From: Verrucomicrobiia bacterium
Lineage (GTDB): Bacteria > Verrucomicrobiota > Verrucomicrobiia > Verrucomicrobiales > Akkermansiaceae
NCBI GenBank assembly: GCA_947462875.1
Contig: CANHQJ010000004.1
Location: forward strand, 175,995 to 239,994
DNA: 64,000 bases
Direction of reading: 5' to 3'
This document shows positions 34,585 through 44,022 of this stretch, one piece after another. Positions within the stretch are counted from its first letter, which is position 1, and each line of letters opens with the position of its first letter. The notes under the pieces were generated by a model. It saw only the letters and a list, made by a program, of their open reading frames with translations. It had not been told where the DNA came from and did not search any database. A program made the position numbers and the translations under genes.

Positions 34585-34612
34585 TTGTCGATCCCCGCGC
34601 ATGCTTTAGGAT
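34585..34612 (+). promoter_or_regulatory. leaderless-type promoter of dnaX
   Basis: TTGTCG, a 16-nt spacer and TAGGAT, 6 nt before the GTG start of dnaX at 34619. Confidence 0.55.
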
Positions 34613-34618
34613 GGGGCT

Positions 34619-36211
34619 GTGAGTTATCAGGTCTTTGCCAGAAAATACCGACCCGCCACCTTCGATGATGTGTTGGGGCAGGATCATGTTGTCCGCACCT
34701 TGCGCAATGCGATTGAACAGAACCGCCTTGCTCATGCCTACCTGTTTGTGGGTCCGCGCGGCACTGGCAAGACGTCCACGGCGCGGATTTTTGCGAAGGC
34801 GCTCAATGGTCCCGGCGGGCCGAAGGTGGACTTCGATCCGAATGATCCCGTCTGCCAGCAGATCGCCGAGGGGACGTCGCTGGATGTGGTGGAGATCGAC
34901 GGTGCCTCGAACAACGGCGTGGATGAGGTGCGTGCCTTGCGCGAATCGGTGAACTACGCGCCGATGCAGGGGAAATTCAAAATCTATTACATCGATGAGG
35001 TCCACATGCTCACGAACCAGGCTTTCAATGCCTTGCTCAAGACGCTGGAAGAGCCGCCGCCGCATGTGAAGTTCATTTTCGCCACCACCGAGGTGCACAA
35101 GATTCTGCCGACCATCCTGTCGCGCTGCCAGCGCTTCGATCTGCGCCCGATTCCCACGGAAATCATCGCGCAGCATCTGCTGCACATCGCATCGGAGGAA
35201 GGCGTGGTGCTGGACCAAGCCGCCGCCTGGGCGATCGCCAAAGGGGCGGATGGCGGTATGCGCGACGCGCAGTCGATGCTCGATCAGCTCGTCGCTTTCT
35301 GCGGCAATCAAATCACCGAGCCGGATGTGCTGAGCATTTTCGGATTCACCTCGCGCGAGACCATCGCTTCCCTGTGCGATGCGATTTTTCAGAAAAACAC
35401 CGCCGCCGCTCTGCAAATCATCCAGCGCGAGGCATCGACCGGCCGCGATGTCAGCCAGTTGCTCCATGAGCTCATCGGCGCGATGCGTGCGATCATCGTG
35501 GCGAAGGTGGCACCGAATTCGCCGAACGAAGGCATCCCGCAGGCGATTTGGGAGCAGTTGTTGGAGTCATCGAAGCACTGCAAGGCGGATCGCCTGTTGG
35601 CGGTGATCGATGTGTTTGGCGATACCGAAGGCCGCATGAAATGGGCGAGCAATCGCAAGCTGCATCTCGAACTCGGCGTGATCAAGGCGATCCAGGTCGT
35701 GGGCGAGGCGCGCATTTCCGATATCATCCACGTCCTGTCGGCATCCGCGGGGCAGTTCCCGGACGCGCCTGTCGCCATGGAAACTTCCGCATCCGCCACT
35801 CCGAGCGCGGTGCCACCACCGGCGGCGATGATCACACCGAAACCTGCCCCCGAACCCGCTCCCGTCGCGCCGTCCATCGAGCCTGAGCCTGTCGCTGAGG
35901 AAGAGCCCGCCGCGCCCCTCACACCCGTGGCGGAAAGTGCCCCAGCTGCCGAGCCCGTGACACGTGATCCGGTCGCGGTAGCGGCTGCGGCGAGCAAGTC
36001 GCTGGATCCGTTCGCGATGCTCGATGCCATGATCGACTCCGCCGTCGATCGCCCCGACGAGCCCGCGCCCGTGGCAGTGGACGTGCCGGTCATCGCGCCG
36101 CTGGCCCCGCCACCGCCGAAGGAGTCACCGCGCGAGGCCGATGACTTCCACAAAGACCCGCTGATTCAGAAAGCGCTTGAAATTTTTTCAGCAAAAATCG
36201 TCACACCCTAA
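34619..36211 (+). CDS. dnaX: DNA polymerase III subunit gamma/tau
   Basis: Clamp-loader ATPase of the replicative polymerase, 530 residues from GTG 34619. AAA+ motifs: VGPRGTGKTSTAR (Walker A, about 41-53), IDEVHMLTNQAFNALLKTLEEPP (Walker B and following helix) and the sensor IFATTEVHK. The zinc-binding four-Cys module found after Walker A in E. coli DnaX is reduced to a single Cys. Domain III is followed by an Ala/Pro/Glu-rich linker (about 385-500) and a short C-terminus, a tau-like form shorter than the E. coli 643 residues. ybaB follows 14 nt downstream, the common dnaX-ybaB arrangement. Confidence 0.95.
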   Translation: MSYQVFARKYRPATFDDVLGQDHVVRTLRNAIEQNRLAHAYLFVGPRGTGKTSTARIFAKALNGPGGPKVDFDPNDPVCQQIAEGTSLDVVEIDGASNNGVDEVRALRESVNYAPMQGKFKIYYIDEVHMLTNQAFNALLKTLEEPPPHVKFIFATTEVHKILPTILSRCQRFDLRPIPTEIIAQHLLHIASEEGVVLDQAAAWAIAKGADGGMRDAQSMLDQLVAFCGNQITEPDVLSIFGFTSRETIASLCDAIFQKNTAAALQIIQREASTGRDVSQLLHELIGAMRAIIVAKVAPNSPNEGIPQAIWEQLLESSKHCKADRLLAVIDVFGDTEGRMKWASNRKLHLELGVIKAIQVVGEARISDIIHVLSASAGQFPDAPVAMETSASATPSAVPPPAAMITPKPAPEPAPVAPSIEPEPVAEEEPAAPLTPVAESAPAAEPVTRDPVAVAAAASKSLDPFAMLDAMIDSAVDRPDEPAPVAVDVPVIAPLAPPPPKESPREADDFHKDPLIQKALEIFSAKIVTP

Positions 36212-36225
36212 CATCTAACGAATTT

Positions 36226-36531
36226 ATGAACATTGCCAAATTGATGCAACAGGCGCAGAAGATGCAAGCCGGTCTTGCCGCCGCCCAGGAAGAACTCGCC
36301 AAGCGCACCGTGGAGACCTCGGTGGCTAATGGCAAGGTCGTGGTCGTCGCGACCTGTGCGGGAGACGTGCTCTCGATCCGCATCGATCCCTCGGTGGTGG
36401 ATCCCTCGGATGTGGACTTTTTGCAGGATCTCATCCTCAAAGGTGTGCAGCAAGCCATCACCGAAGGACGGGACATTTCCGCTGCCGAAATGAAAAAACA
36501 CACCGGTGGCCTGCCGCTGCCGGGAATGTAA
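36226..36531 (+). CDS. YbaB/EbfC nucleoid-associated protein
   Basis: A 101-residue DNA-binding dimer of the YbaB/EbfC family. It begins MNIAKLMQQAQKMQAGLAAAQEELAKRTVE, the typical Gln-rich helix, and continues with the strand pattern NGKVVVVATCAGDVLSIRIDPSVVD and a final helix ending in GLPLPGM. It sits directly downstream of dnaX, as in many bacteria where ybaB-recR follow; recR is absent here. Confidence 0.93.
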   Translation: MNIAKLMQQAQKMQAGLAAAQEELAKRTVETSVANGKVVVVATCAGDVLSIRIDPSVVDPSDVDFLQDLILKGVQQAITEGRDISAAEMKKHTGGLPLPGM

Positions 36532-36558
36532 TCGCGAACGCCATCATAGAATCATCTC

Positions 36559-37620
36559 ATGAAAAACCCCATCGCCGCACTGTTTCTCTGCACCGTCATG
36601 GTGTCCGCGCAAGAGACACCTGCCGTCAACATGCAGCATGTGCGCACCGCGGCGACGTGGCTGGGCAGTGCCGAGTCGGGCAAACGCAAGGCCGCCATCA
36701 GCACCTTCCGCACCATGCCCGCCGAGGCGATGCCGCATTACAAAACGGCACTCGAAGCCGCGCTGAAGGCCAACTTCGCTCGCCTCAAACAAGCGGACAA
36801 AAGCGATAGCCCGCTCGCCGCGCACGACGACATCGCGCGCCAGCTCACCGATGAACGCAAGCGCGTGATGGAGCTGATCCGCACGGATTATCACAAAGAA
36901 AACAGCAAGGTGCAGATGCTGCGCGAGGAAGTGGAAGGCCTCACCGAGCTCTATGACAAACGCTCCAAGCTGGCGAAGACCGACGTCAGCGCGACGGTGG
37001 CTATCGTCAATGGCGCGGTGGATGCGATTTGCGACATCACCCGCGAGCTGGAGAAACTCAATCCGCAACAAGACACCAGCGAGCTCGATGCCGAAGAGTT
37101 GCGAGAGCGAGTGATCAAGGATAGTCTCGAAGCCGAGCACGTCATGCAGCTGGTGGCATCGCTCGAAAAAACGAAAAAGGAAGTCACGCGGCTCGCCGAG
37201 GTCGAGAAACTCAATGCCGAGAATGGCAAGTGGTGTTTGCCCAGCATGAAAACCTTTGCCACGATTCTGAATCGCGAGCGCGTGATCGCCGGACTCAGCC
37301 CGCTGCGCATCGAGGAAAAACTCAGTGACGCGGCAAGCGGGCACAGCGGCGATATGGCAGCGCGCGGATTTTTCGCCCACGAGTCACCGGTGCCTGACAA
37401 AAAAACGCCATGGGATCGCGCGCGATTGGCGAAGTTCGATGGCAACGCTTCCGGGGAAAACATTTTCATGGGCTCCACGGATCCGCAATCCGCCTACAAC
37501 GGCTGGTTCGGCTCCGATGGTCACCGCTTCATCATGTTTTCCGATGGGCCGAATTGCTGCGGCATCGGCGTGGTAGGCATTCACTGGACGTTCATGACCG
37601 GTGGCAAAAATGGTTGGTAA
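36559..37620 (+). CDS. exported CAP-domain (SCP/PR1) protein
   Basis: A 353-residue protein with signal peptide (MKNPIAALFLCTVMVSA). Residues about 20-220 are charged, helical and coiled-coil-like. The C-terminal 130 residues form a CAP domain: LNRERVIAGLSPLRIEEKLSDAASGHSGDMAARGFFAHESP, then ASGENIFMG and YNGWFGSDGHRFIMF with the usual His/Glu cavity residues. Bacterial CAP proteins are extracellular and of mostly unknown function. TAGAAT lies 6 nt before the ATG, but no convincing -35 box was seen. Confidence 0.85.
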   Translation: MKNPIAALFLCTVMVSAQETPAVNMQHVRTAATWLGSAESGKRKAAISTFRTMPAEAMPHYKTALEAALKANFARLKQADKSDSPLAAHDDIARQLTDERKRVMELIRTDYHKENSKVQMLREEVEGLTELYDKRSKLAKTDVSATVAIVNGAVDAICDITRELEKLNPQQDTSELDAEELRERVIKDSLEAEHVMQLVASLEKTKKEVTRLAEVEKLNAENGKWCLPSMKTFATILNRERVIAGLSPLRIEEKLSDAASGHSGDMAARGFFAHESPVPDKKTPWDRARLAKFDGNASGENIFMGSTDPQSAYNGWFGSDGHRFIMFSDGPNCCGIGVVGIHWTFMTGGKNGW

Positions 37621-37626
37621 CGTGGC

Positions 37627-37675
37627 GGAGGCAGGTTCCCCTTCGTAGCCTTGAGCGAAGTAGGGTCCCGCCTCC
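37627..37675. repeat. REP-like imperfect palindrome
   Basis: Outer arms GGAGGC/GCCTCC and inner arms CTTCG/CGAAG pair around a 10-nt loop, with further pairs between them (GG/CC, CC/GG), giving a long imperfect hairpin of about 49 nt between the CAP and UbiA-like genes. No T-run follows, so it looks more like a dispersed intergenic repeat than a terminator. Confidence 0.5.
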
Positions 37676-37703
37676 CAGCCTTCATTAACAGACACTAGCC
37701 TTC

Positions 37704-38678
37704 ATGCTCGCCCGCCTCAGAGCCCTCCTCGCCACCGCCCGCATCGCCAACGTGCCGAGCGTGATCAGCAACGTGCTGACGGGGATGTTACTGGCAATTT
37801 TTTTCGACGTCCAGTCGCCCGACTGGGATCAGCAAACACTATGGCCCATCATCGCCGCCTGCTGTCTCTATGTCGCGGGCAATTTTCTTAATGACTGGTT
37901 CGATGCCGGATGGGACCAGCAGCACCGACCCGAGCGCGCCATTCCCTCGGGCTTGTTTCCCCGCGATCTGTATTTGTGCATTGCGATTGTGTTGGTGATC
38001 ACAGGGGGTACCATGTCCTGGTGGGTGAGCAAGACGGTTTTTTTCACCTACTGCATCATTTTGTGTCTCGTGATTGCTTACACGCTCTTGCACAAACGCC
38101 ATGCCTTTTCCATCTGGATCATGGGCGCGTGCCGCGCGGGCCTTTATGTGCTGGGCCTGGGAGCGATGTCCGCGGGATTTCGCGTGGTGTATCAGTTCAT
38201 TAGCAATTGGCAGAATTGGCAGGGCATTGCTCTTGCAGGGATGTTGTTGGTCCCCTTGTTGGGCATGCTTTCCTACATCGCCGGCATTTCGTTGTTGGCA
38301 CGATATGAATCACGTCCGTTACAAGGTAGCAACGTGAAACTCATTGCCTCGCTATTGTTGCTGTTTCCCCTGATGACTCACACGTGTATGTGGTGTGTGT
38401 CGCTGGCTTTTAATCAAAGTTCCGGATCCTATGTGATTTTGTTAGGTGCGTTGCCATTTGCCTGCTGGACCTTGTTCGCGATTTTGCGCAAGGCCCCGGT
38501 GCCGTGCAAGGTGAGTCGCTTGTTGGCAGGAATTGCCTTGGTGGATTCGGTTTTCTGGTGGTGCGGCGGTATCGCGTTTCTCTCATTGTTGGATGCTAGT
38601 TTATTCTGGTTTCTGAGCATTCCACTTCTAGCCTTCCTCCTCGCCCTCCTGCTTCAAAAAATCGCCCCCGCCACCTAA
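37704..38678 (+). CDS. UbiA-like membrane prenyltransferase
   Basis: A 324-residue integral membrane protein with about eight hydrophobic helices. The first Asp motif of UbiA enzymes is clear (NDWFDAGWD, residues 63-71, followed by RPERAIPSG). The second Asp-rich motif expected near residue 190 is replaced by SYIAGISLLARYES, as in the divergent UbiA-like branch. It may attach a prenyl or related lipid chain to an acceptor that cannot be named. The gene uses more AT-rich codons than its neighbours. galK starts 7 nt downstream, so they are probably co-transcribed. Confidence 0.7.
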   Translation: MLARLRALLATARIANVPSVISNVLTGMLLAIFFDVQSPDWDQQTLWPIIAACCLYVAGNFLNDWFDAGWDQQHRPERAIPSGLFPRDLYLCIAIVLVITGGTMSWWVSKTVFFTYCIILCLVIAYTLLHKRHAFSIWIMGACRAGLYVLGLGAMSAGFRVVYQFISNWQNWQGIALAGMLLVPLLGMLSYIAGISLLARYESRPLQGSNVKLIASLLLLFPLMTHTCMWCVSLAFNQSSGSYVILLGALPFACWTLFAILRKAPVPCKVSRLLAGIALVDSVFWWCGGIAFLSLLDASLFWFLSIPLLAFLLALLLQKIAPAT

Positions 38679-38685
38679 CGATCCT

Positions 38686-39840
38686 ATGTCTCTCTCTTCA
38701 CTTATCGATTTCGCCCTCGCCGGCCTGTCCCGTCCCGCCACTGTCATCGCCGCCGCTCCCGGGCGTGTGAATTTGATCGGGGAACACATCGACTACTGCG
38801 ACGGCTTTGTCATGCCTTTTGCGATCGATCGTTATATCGTCATCACCGCCGCGAAAAACGACAGCACGTTGGCCCGCCTGAGCAGCGCGGGCTTGCCGGA
38901 TGCCGTGATCGATCTCAGCGTTCCGCAAGCCATAGGCGAGCCGCATTGGTCCAACTACGTGCGCGGCGTGATCGATGGCTTTCAGAAACTCGGCCATCAC
39001 ATTCCCGGCTTCGATGCCTGTTTTGTCTCCTCGGTGCCGGGTGGAGCAGGCCTTTCCTCCTCCGCCGCGCTGGAGTGTGCGACGGCTACGTTGCTGGAAG
39101 GTTTGCTCGGCATTTCTCTATCGAAAAAACAAAAGGCGCTTCTTTGTCAGAAAGCCGAACACGATTTCGCGAAAGTCCCCTGCGGCATCATGGATCAGTT
39201 CGCCTCGACTTTTGGCGAGGAAAATCGGCTGGCGATGATCGACTGCCAGTCGGCCGAGGTGACCTTGGTGCCGTTTGAAAATCCGGATCTCGCCGTGATC
39301 ATCGCGAATACCAATGTGCACCATCAACTGTCCGATGGCGGCTATGCGATTCGGCGTCGGCACACCGAAGAGGCGCTGGCTGCCATCGGGCATGCCTCGT
39401 GGCGCACGGTGACGATGGCGGATGTGGAGAGTCATTGGGATGCTCTGGGCGATCCGGTGAACCGCCGCGCACGCCATGTCGTCTCGGAGATCGCTCGCAC
39501 ACAAGCGGCGGCGACGGCTCTGGCGGCCGGGGATTTCCTGGAATTGGGGCGCTTGATGGATGCCTCGCATGTTTCCCTGCGCGATGACTTCGAGGTTTCC
39601 TGCGCCGAGCTCGATCTGATGGTATCCCTCGCGCAACAAATCGGCAGGGCATGGGGTGTGCTGGGAGCCCGCATGACCGGTGGCGGCTTCGGAGGTTCCA
39701 CCGTGACGCTGTGCGAAAGCGCCCAAGCCGAGGCCATCATGGCGACCATGCGCACCGCCTACCGTGAAGCGACGCAGATCGAGCCGGAAATTTTCTGTTC
39801 CCGACCATCGCGCGGCGCCCATCTGGTCATGCCGGGATAG
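38686..39840 (+). CDS. galK: galactokinase
   Basis: GHMP kinase phosphorylating galactose at C1, the entry to the Leloir pathway (384 residues). The galactokinase signature PGRVNLIGEHIDYCDG is near residue 25, the ATP loop PGGAGLSSSAALE follows, and the C-terminal GARMTGGGFGGSTV is intact. Asp in GIMDQFAS provides the catalytic base. galT and galE are not nearby. Confidence 0.95.
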   Translation: MSLSSLIDFALAGLSRPATVIAAAPGRVNLIGEHIDYCDGFVMPFAIDRYIVITAAKNDSTLARLSSAGLPDAVIDLSVPQAIGEPHWSNYVRGVIDGFQKLGHHIPGFDACFVSSVPGGAGLSSSAALECATATLLEGLLGISLSKKQKALLCQKAEHDFAKVPCGIMDQFASTFGEENRLAMIDCQSAEVTLVPFENPDLAVIIANTNVHHQLSDGGYAIRRRHTEEALAAIGHASWRTVTMADVESHWDALGDPVNRRARHVVSEIARTQAAATALAAGDFLELGRLMDASHVSLRDDFEVSCAELDLMVSLAQQIGRAWGVLGARMTGGGFGGSTVTLCESAQAEAIMATMRTAYREATQIEPEIFCSRPSRGAHLVMPG

Positions 39841-39882
39841 GCCGTGGCAAAATGCGAGTCTCCCTACTGTCAAAATCGCCAC

Positions 39883-39910
39883 TTGTCAGCGCGGGGAATT
39901 TCCCTACCAT
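39883..39910 (+). promoter_or_regulatory. promoter of the transketolase gene
   Basis: TTGTCA, a 16-nt spacer and TACCAT. The predicted start leaves a leader of about 17 nt before ATG 39934, which fits that start rather than the frame opening at 39844. Confidence 0.45.
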
Positions 39911-39933
39911 CGCCCGACCTCATTTTTCCCGTT

Positions 39934-41907
39934 ATGAATACTACCGTACTTTCCGCCGCTGCCAATCAAGCCCGTGGGCTCGCCATGGATGCCATTCACG
40001 CCTGCTCATCCGGCCACCTGGGCCTGCCACTCGGCTGTGCGGAAATCGGTGCCGTTCTCTTCGGCGAAGTCATGCGCTATGAGCCCAGCACGCCGCGGTG
40101 GTTGAATCGCGATCGTTTCCTGCTCTCCGCGGGTCACGGCTCGATGTTTCTCTACGGCTGGCTGCATCTCTCGGGCTATGCCGTATCCCGCGAAGAGGTG
40201 AAAAATTTCCGTCAGCTCCATTCCATCACTCCCGGCCATCCGGAGTTCCATGAGACACCCGGCGTGGAAGCCACCACCGGTCCTCTCGGCCAAGGCATCG
40301 CGAATGCCGTGGGCTACGCTCTCTCCGGCAAGCGCGCCGCCGCCCGCTTCAACACCGCCGAGCATGTGATTTTCGATCACCACGTCTTCGCCCTGTTCGG
40401 CGATGGCTGCTTGCAGGAAGGTGTGGCGAAAGAGGCGATCGCCTTCGCCGGTCATAGCGGCCTTGATAACCTGGTGCTCATCTATGACTCGAACGACGTC
40501 ACGCTGGATGCGATGGCGGAGGTAACGCAGGGCGAGGACGCGGAGGCGTATTTCCGCTCGCAGCAATGGGATGCCGTCACGATCGATGGCCACGATTTCG
40601 CCGCGATCGCCAAAGCGCTGAGCGATGCGAAAGCGAACAACAATGGCCGCCCGAAAGTGATCATCGCCAAAACACTCATCGGCAAAGGCATTCCGGAAGT
40701 CGCCGGTACGGCCAAGGCGCACGGCGAGGGCGGTGCGAAATTCATCGATGAAGCGCGCAAGAATCTCGGCCTGCCCGAGGAGCACTTTTATGTCTCCGAA
40801 GAAGTGCGCGCATTCTTCACCGCCCGCGCGGCGGAGAGTGCGAAGGAGCTGGCACAATGGCAGGCTACCTACGATGCCTGGGCCGCCGCCAATCCGGAGC
40901 TGGCACAGGAGCTCACCGAGAGCATTGCCAATGCCGTGCCCACCGATCTCAGCGCGAAGATTCCCGCGTTCGCCGCCGATTACAAAGATGCTACCCGCAG
41001 CGCTGGCGCGAATGTCATCAACGCCGTCGCCAAGGCGATGCCGAATTTCATCACCGGCAGTGCCGACCTTTTCGGCTCGACCAAAAACTACATCAAGGAC
41101 GGTGGCGACTACTCCGTGAAAAATCCGTTAGGGCGCAACATCTGGTTCGGCATTCGGGAGCATGCCATGGGCGCGATCTGCAACGGCATCGCCTATGATG
41201 GTTTGTTCCGCGCCTCGGGTGCGACGTTCCTGGTGTTCGCCGATTACCTGCGCCCGTCCATCCGCCTCGCGGCGCTGGCTCATCTGCCTGTCACATACAT
41301 TTTCACGCACGACTCCGTGGGCGTGGGCGAAGACGGCCCAACGCACCAACCGGTGGAAACCGTTAGCGGTCTGCGTGTGATCCCGGGGCTGGATGTCATC
41401 CGCCCGGGCGATGCGGAGGAAACCGCGGGCGCCTTCGTCGCCGCGATGCACCGCACCGATGGACCCACCGCCTTGATCTTGACGCGCCAGGCGATTCCCA
41501 TGATGAATCAACTCGGCGTGGAAGAGCGCCGCGATGGCGTGATCCGTGGAGCCTATGTGGCGAAAAAGGAAACCGCCGCTCTGGAGATGATTCTGTTAGC
41601 CAGCGGTTCGGAACTGCAACACGCCATGGACGCCGCCGCCGAGCTCGGTGCCGGCGTGCGCGTGGTATCGGTGCCGTGCTTCGAGCGCTTTGATCGCCAG
41701 TCGCCCGATTACATCGAGAGCGTCCTGCCTTCCTCCTGCACCAAGCGCATCGCGATCGAAGCGGGCGTCAGCGGGCTGTGGTGGAAATACGTCGGACTGC
41801 AAGGCAAGGTGATCGGCATCGATCGTTTCGGCATCTCCGCCCCCGGCAACACCGTGATGAAGGAGCTGGGCATGACGAAAGATTCCGTCATCAACGCGGC
41901 GAAGTAA
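39934..41907 (+). CDS. tkt: transketolase
   Basis: Thiamine-diphosphate enzyme of the non-oxidative pentose-phosphate pathway (657 residues from ATG 39934). N-terminal [22 protein letters not shown] holds the substrate-binding His. [14 protein letters not shown] and the ThDP/Mg motif ([19 protein letters not shown]) follow, then the Pyr domain [15 protein letters not shown] with the catalytic Glu and [18 protein letters not shown]. Complete and unremarkable. Confidence 0.95.
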   Translation: MNTTVLSAAANQARGLAMDAIHACSSGHLGLPLGCAEIGAVLFGEVMRYEPSTPRWLNRDRFLLSAGHGSMFLYGWLHLSGYAVSREEVKNFRQLHSITPGHPEFHETPGVEATTGPLGQGIANAVGYALSGKRAAARFNTAEHVIFDHHVFALFGDGCLQEGVAKEAIAFAGHSGLDNLVLIYDSNDVTLDAMAEVTQGEDAEAYFRSQQWDAVTIDGHDFAAIAKALSDAKANNNGRPKVIIAKTLIGKGIPEVAGTAKAHGEGGAKFIDEARKNLGLPEEHFYVSEEVRAFFTARAAESAKELAQWQATYDAWAAANPELAQELTESIANAVPTDLSAKIPAFAADYKDATRSAGANVINAVAKAMPNFITGSADLFGSTKNYIKDGGDYSVKNPLGRNIWFGIREHAMGAICNGIAYDGLFRASGATFLVFADYLRPSIRLAALAHLPVTYIFTHDSVGVGEDGPTHQPVETVSGLRVIPGLDVIRPGDAEETAGAFVAAMHRTDGPTALILTRQAIPMMNQLGVEERRDGVIRGAYVAKKETAALEMILLASGSELQHAMDAAAELGAGVRVVSVPCFERFDRQSPDYIESVLPSSCTKRIAIEAGVSGLWWKYVGLQGKVIGIDRFGISAPGNTVMKELGMTKDSVINAAK

Positions 41908-41958
41908 CATAATGCGAGTAAGGGAGAAGCCGCAGGTACGGGCGGATCTCCCCGATCG

Positions 41959-43851
41959 TTAGCTTTCCGGGGTCCGCGGGGTCCAGGGTTTTTTGAACGC
42001 TGGTTTTTTGCGCGCGGTTTCGCCGAGGCTGGCGCGGTCGTCGGCGATGGTGCGTCGTCCCAGCGCTGCCAGCAATTGACTGATCTCGGTGGCTTCTTGC
42101 AGCAAGGGCATCAGTGCCCCGGCACTCAGCCCCGGCTGGTTGAGCGCGGATTGATTGATGGCGTAGCGCTTGTTGAGGACTTTTTCGGAGAGCTTGGCCA
42201 GGGCTTCTTCGGCATCGCGCAGGGGGTGGGCGGAGATGGATTGGTGAAAGGTGGGGTCGACTTGCAGCGCACGCCGGTCACCCTCTGATAAAGACGATAG
42301 AAACGTGTTTACCGCCGCCGCATTGCCCGGTTCCATTTCAGCACTGAGGATGGTCTCTAACAAAGGAACGCCTTCGACGTAACGTGCGGCATCGAGCAGG
42401 CACTCGTATTGCTCGCCGAGGTACTGCCGGGCCTCGGCGGAGTGCAGGGCGAGGTTGCAGAGGTAGGCGATGAGGGAATCGATGACGCTGATTTCCACGG
42501 TGTTCTCCTGCGTTTCCTCTTTCGGGTTGCGCTGCTCGCGGACTTGTTTTTTGCGCGCCAGCGAGGTGGCCGCGCGCAGATCGGGCGCGCTCATTTGCAG
42601 GCGCGTGGCACAATGGTTGAGCAGGGAATCGCGCGATACCGGATCGGCGATGTGTGCCAGCAGGGCGGCGATGTCGCGGGCGGTGTTGCCCCGCGCCTGG
42701 GCATTGGCGAGACCACCCTCGACCTGGGCGCGGTCGATTTTGAAATCAAAAAACGGCCGCGCATCGGCGAGCAGTTGCCGGAAGGCATCGGGCCCCTCGC
42801 GTTTCAGATAGGAATCCGGATCATCGCCCGCGGGCATGGAGACGACGCGGACGTGGATGCTCTCGCTGGAGAGTTCGCGGAAGGCGCGCTCACAAGCGGT
42901 GTAGCCGGCCTTGTCGGCATCGAAACAGAGGATGGCCGTATCGGTGTAGCGCTTGAGAATTTTCGCGTGTTGCGGCGTGCAGGCGGTGCCGAGCGTGGCG
43001 ATGGCGTGATCGATGCCGTGTTCGTGACAGGCCAACGCGTCGAGCTGCCCCTCGCAGATGAGCACGGCCTTTTCCTTCATGATCGGCTTGCGGGCGCGAT
43101 CGAAGGCGAACAGTGTTTTCGATTTGAGGAAAAGCGCCGTCTCGGGCGAGTTGATGTATTTTCCGGAATTCGGATCGTTGATGATTTGTCGTCCGGAAAA
43201 TGCGATGACATCGCCTTGGTCGTTAGAGACGGGAAACATCAAACGATCGCGGAAGCGGATGTAGAGACCGCCTTGCTCGCGCTGCACGGCGATGCCGGAA
43301 TCGACGAGTTCGCGGCCGGTGAATTTTTTCTCGCGCGCCCAGTCGAGAAACGTTTTGCCATCGGCGGGCATCCAGCCGACCATCCAGCGCACCGCCATTT
43401 CCTTGCCGTAGCCGCGCGATTTCAGATAGGCGCGGGCATGCTTGGCGCGCGGGTCGGTGAGCAGCAGCTCGTGCATGAACCGCGTGGCCTCGCGATGCAG
43501 GTCGAGCAAGCGCCCGCGTTTGCGTTTGTTGCGTTCGCCCTCGGCATCGAAGACATCCTCCACGATGGGAATGTTCGCCTTGGCCGCGAGCTTGCGCACG
43601 GCATCCACAAACGAGAGGCCCTCGTGTTTCATCACGAAGGAAAAGGCATCGCCGCCCTCGCCGCAGCCGAAGCACTTGAACGACTGCCGCTGCGGATTGA
43701 TGTGAAACGAGGGCGTTTTTTCGTTGTGAAACGGGCAGTTCGCTTTGTACGACGAGCCCGCCCGTTTAACCGGGATATAAGAAGAGATGAGGTCCACGAT
43801 ATCGGTGGCCTCTAGTACTTTGATGCGGGTCTCTTGGGAAATTTGTGCCAA
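41959..43851 (-). CDS. dnaG: DNA primase
   Basis: Synthesises RNA primers at the replication fork. The start is probably TTG 43851 (MAQISQETRIKVLEATD), the position where DnaG proteins normally begin, giving 630 residues; ATGs at 43974 and 43944 would add 31-41 unrelated residues. CHC2 zinc finger (CPFHNEKTPSFHINP, FKCFGCGEGGDAF), RNA-polymerase core, and TOPRIM motifs (LICEGQLDALACHEHGI; LCFDADKAGYTA) are present. The C-terminal helicase-binding domain is present but diverged, ending in a Lys/Pro-rich tail. Confidence 0.94.
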   Translation of the reverse strand: MAQISQETRIKVLEATDIVDLISSYIPVKRAGSSYKANCPFHNEKTPSFHINPQRQSFKCFGCGEGGDAFSFVMKHEGLSFVDAVRKLAAKANIPIVEDVFDAEGERNKRKRGRLLDLHREATRFMHELLLTDPRAKHARAYLKSRGYGKEMAVRWMVGWMPADGKTFLDWAREKKFTGRELVDSGIAVQREQGGLYIRFRDRLMFPVSNDQGDVIAFSGRQIINDPNSGKYINSPETALFLKSKTLFAFDRARKPIMKEKAVLICEGQLDALACHEHGIDHAIATLGTACTPQHAKILKRYTDTAILCFDADKAGYTACERAFRELSSESIHVRVVSMPAGDDPDSYLKREGPDAFRQLLADARPFFDFKIDRAQVEGGLANAQARGNTARDIAALLAHIADPVSRDSLLNHCATRLQMSAPDLRAATSLARKKQVREQRNPKEETQENTVEISVIDSLIAYLCNLALHSAEARQYLGEQYECLLDAARYVEGVPLLETILSAEMEPGNAAAVNTFLSSLSEGDRRALQVDPTFHQSISAHPLRDAEEALAKLSEKVLNKRYAINQSALNQPGLSAGALMPLLQEATEISQLLAALGRRTIADDRASLGETARKKPAFKKPWTPRTPES

Positions 43852-43984
43852 TGGATGTGCCGTGTGTGCGGTGCGAAGTGATAGCAGATTCAGCAAGCGC
43901 TCACCACGCAAAAAATTTCTTTTGTGGGCGGATCGGTGCCGCATTTTGTCATTTGATGGAGAAAAAGCATGCATTTGTGCAATT

Positions 43985-44013
43985 TTGCGCTAGCTTGCCG
44001 CGCGACGTAGCGT
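43985..44013 (+). promoter_or_regulatory. leaderless-type promoter of the RND adaptor gene
   Basis: TTGCGC, a 17-nt spacer and TAGCGT, 9 nt before ATG 44023. Confidence 0.5.
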
Positions 44014-44022
44014 AACCCCTGC

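Noticed and set aside
42409..43815. A 468-codon open frame antisense to dnaG
   Set aside because: Shadow of dnaG, whose zinc finger and TOPRIM motifs are intact on the minus strand.
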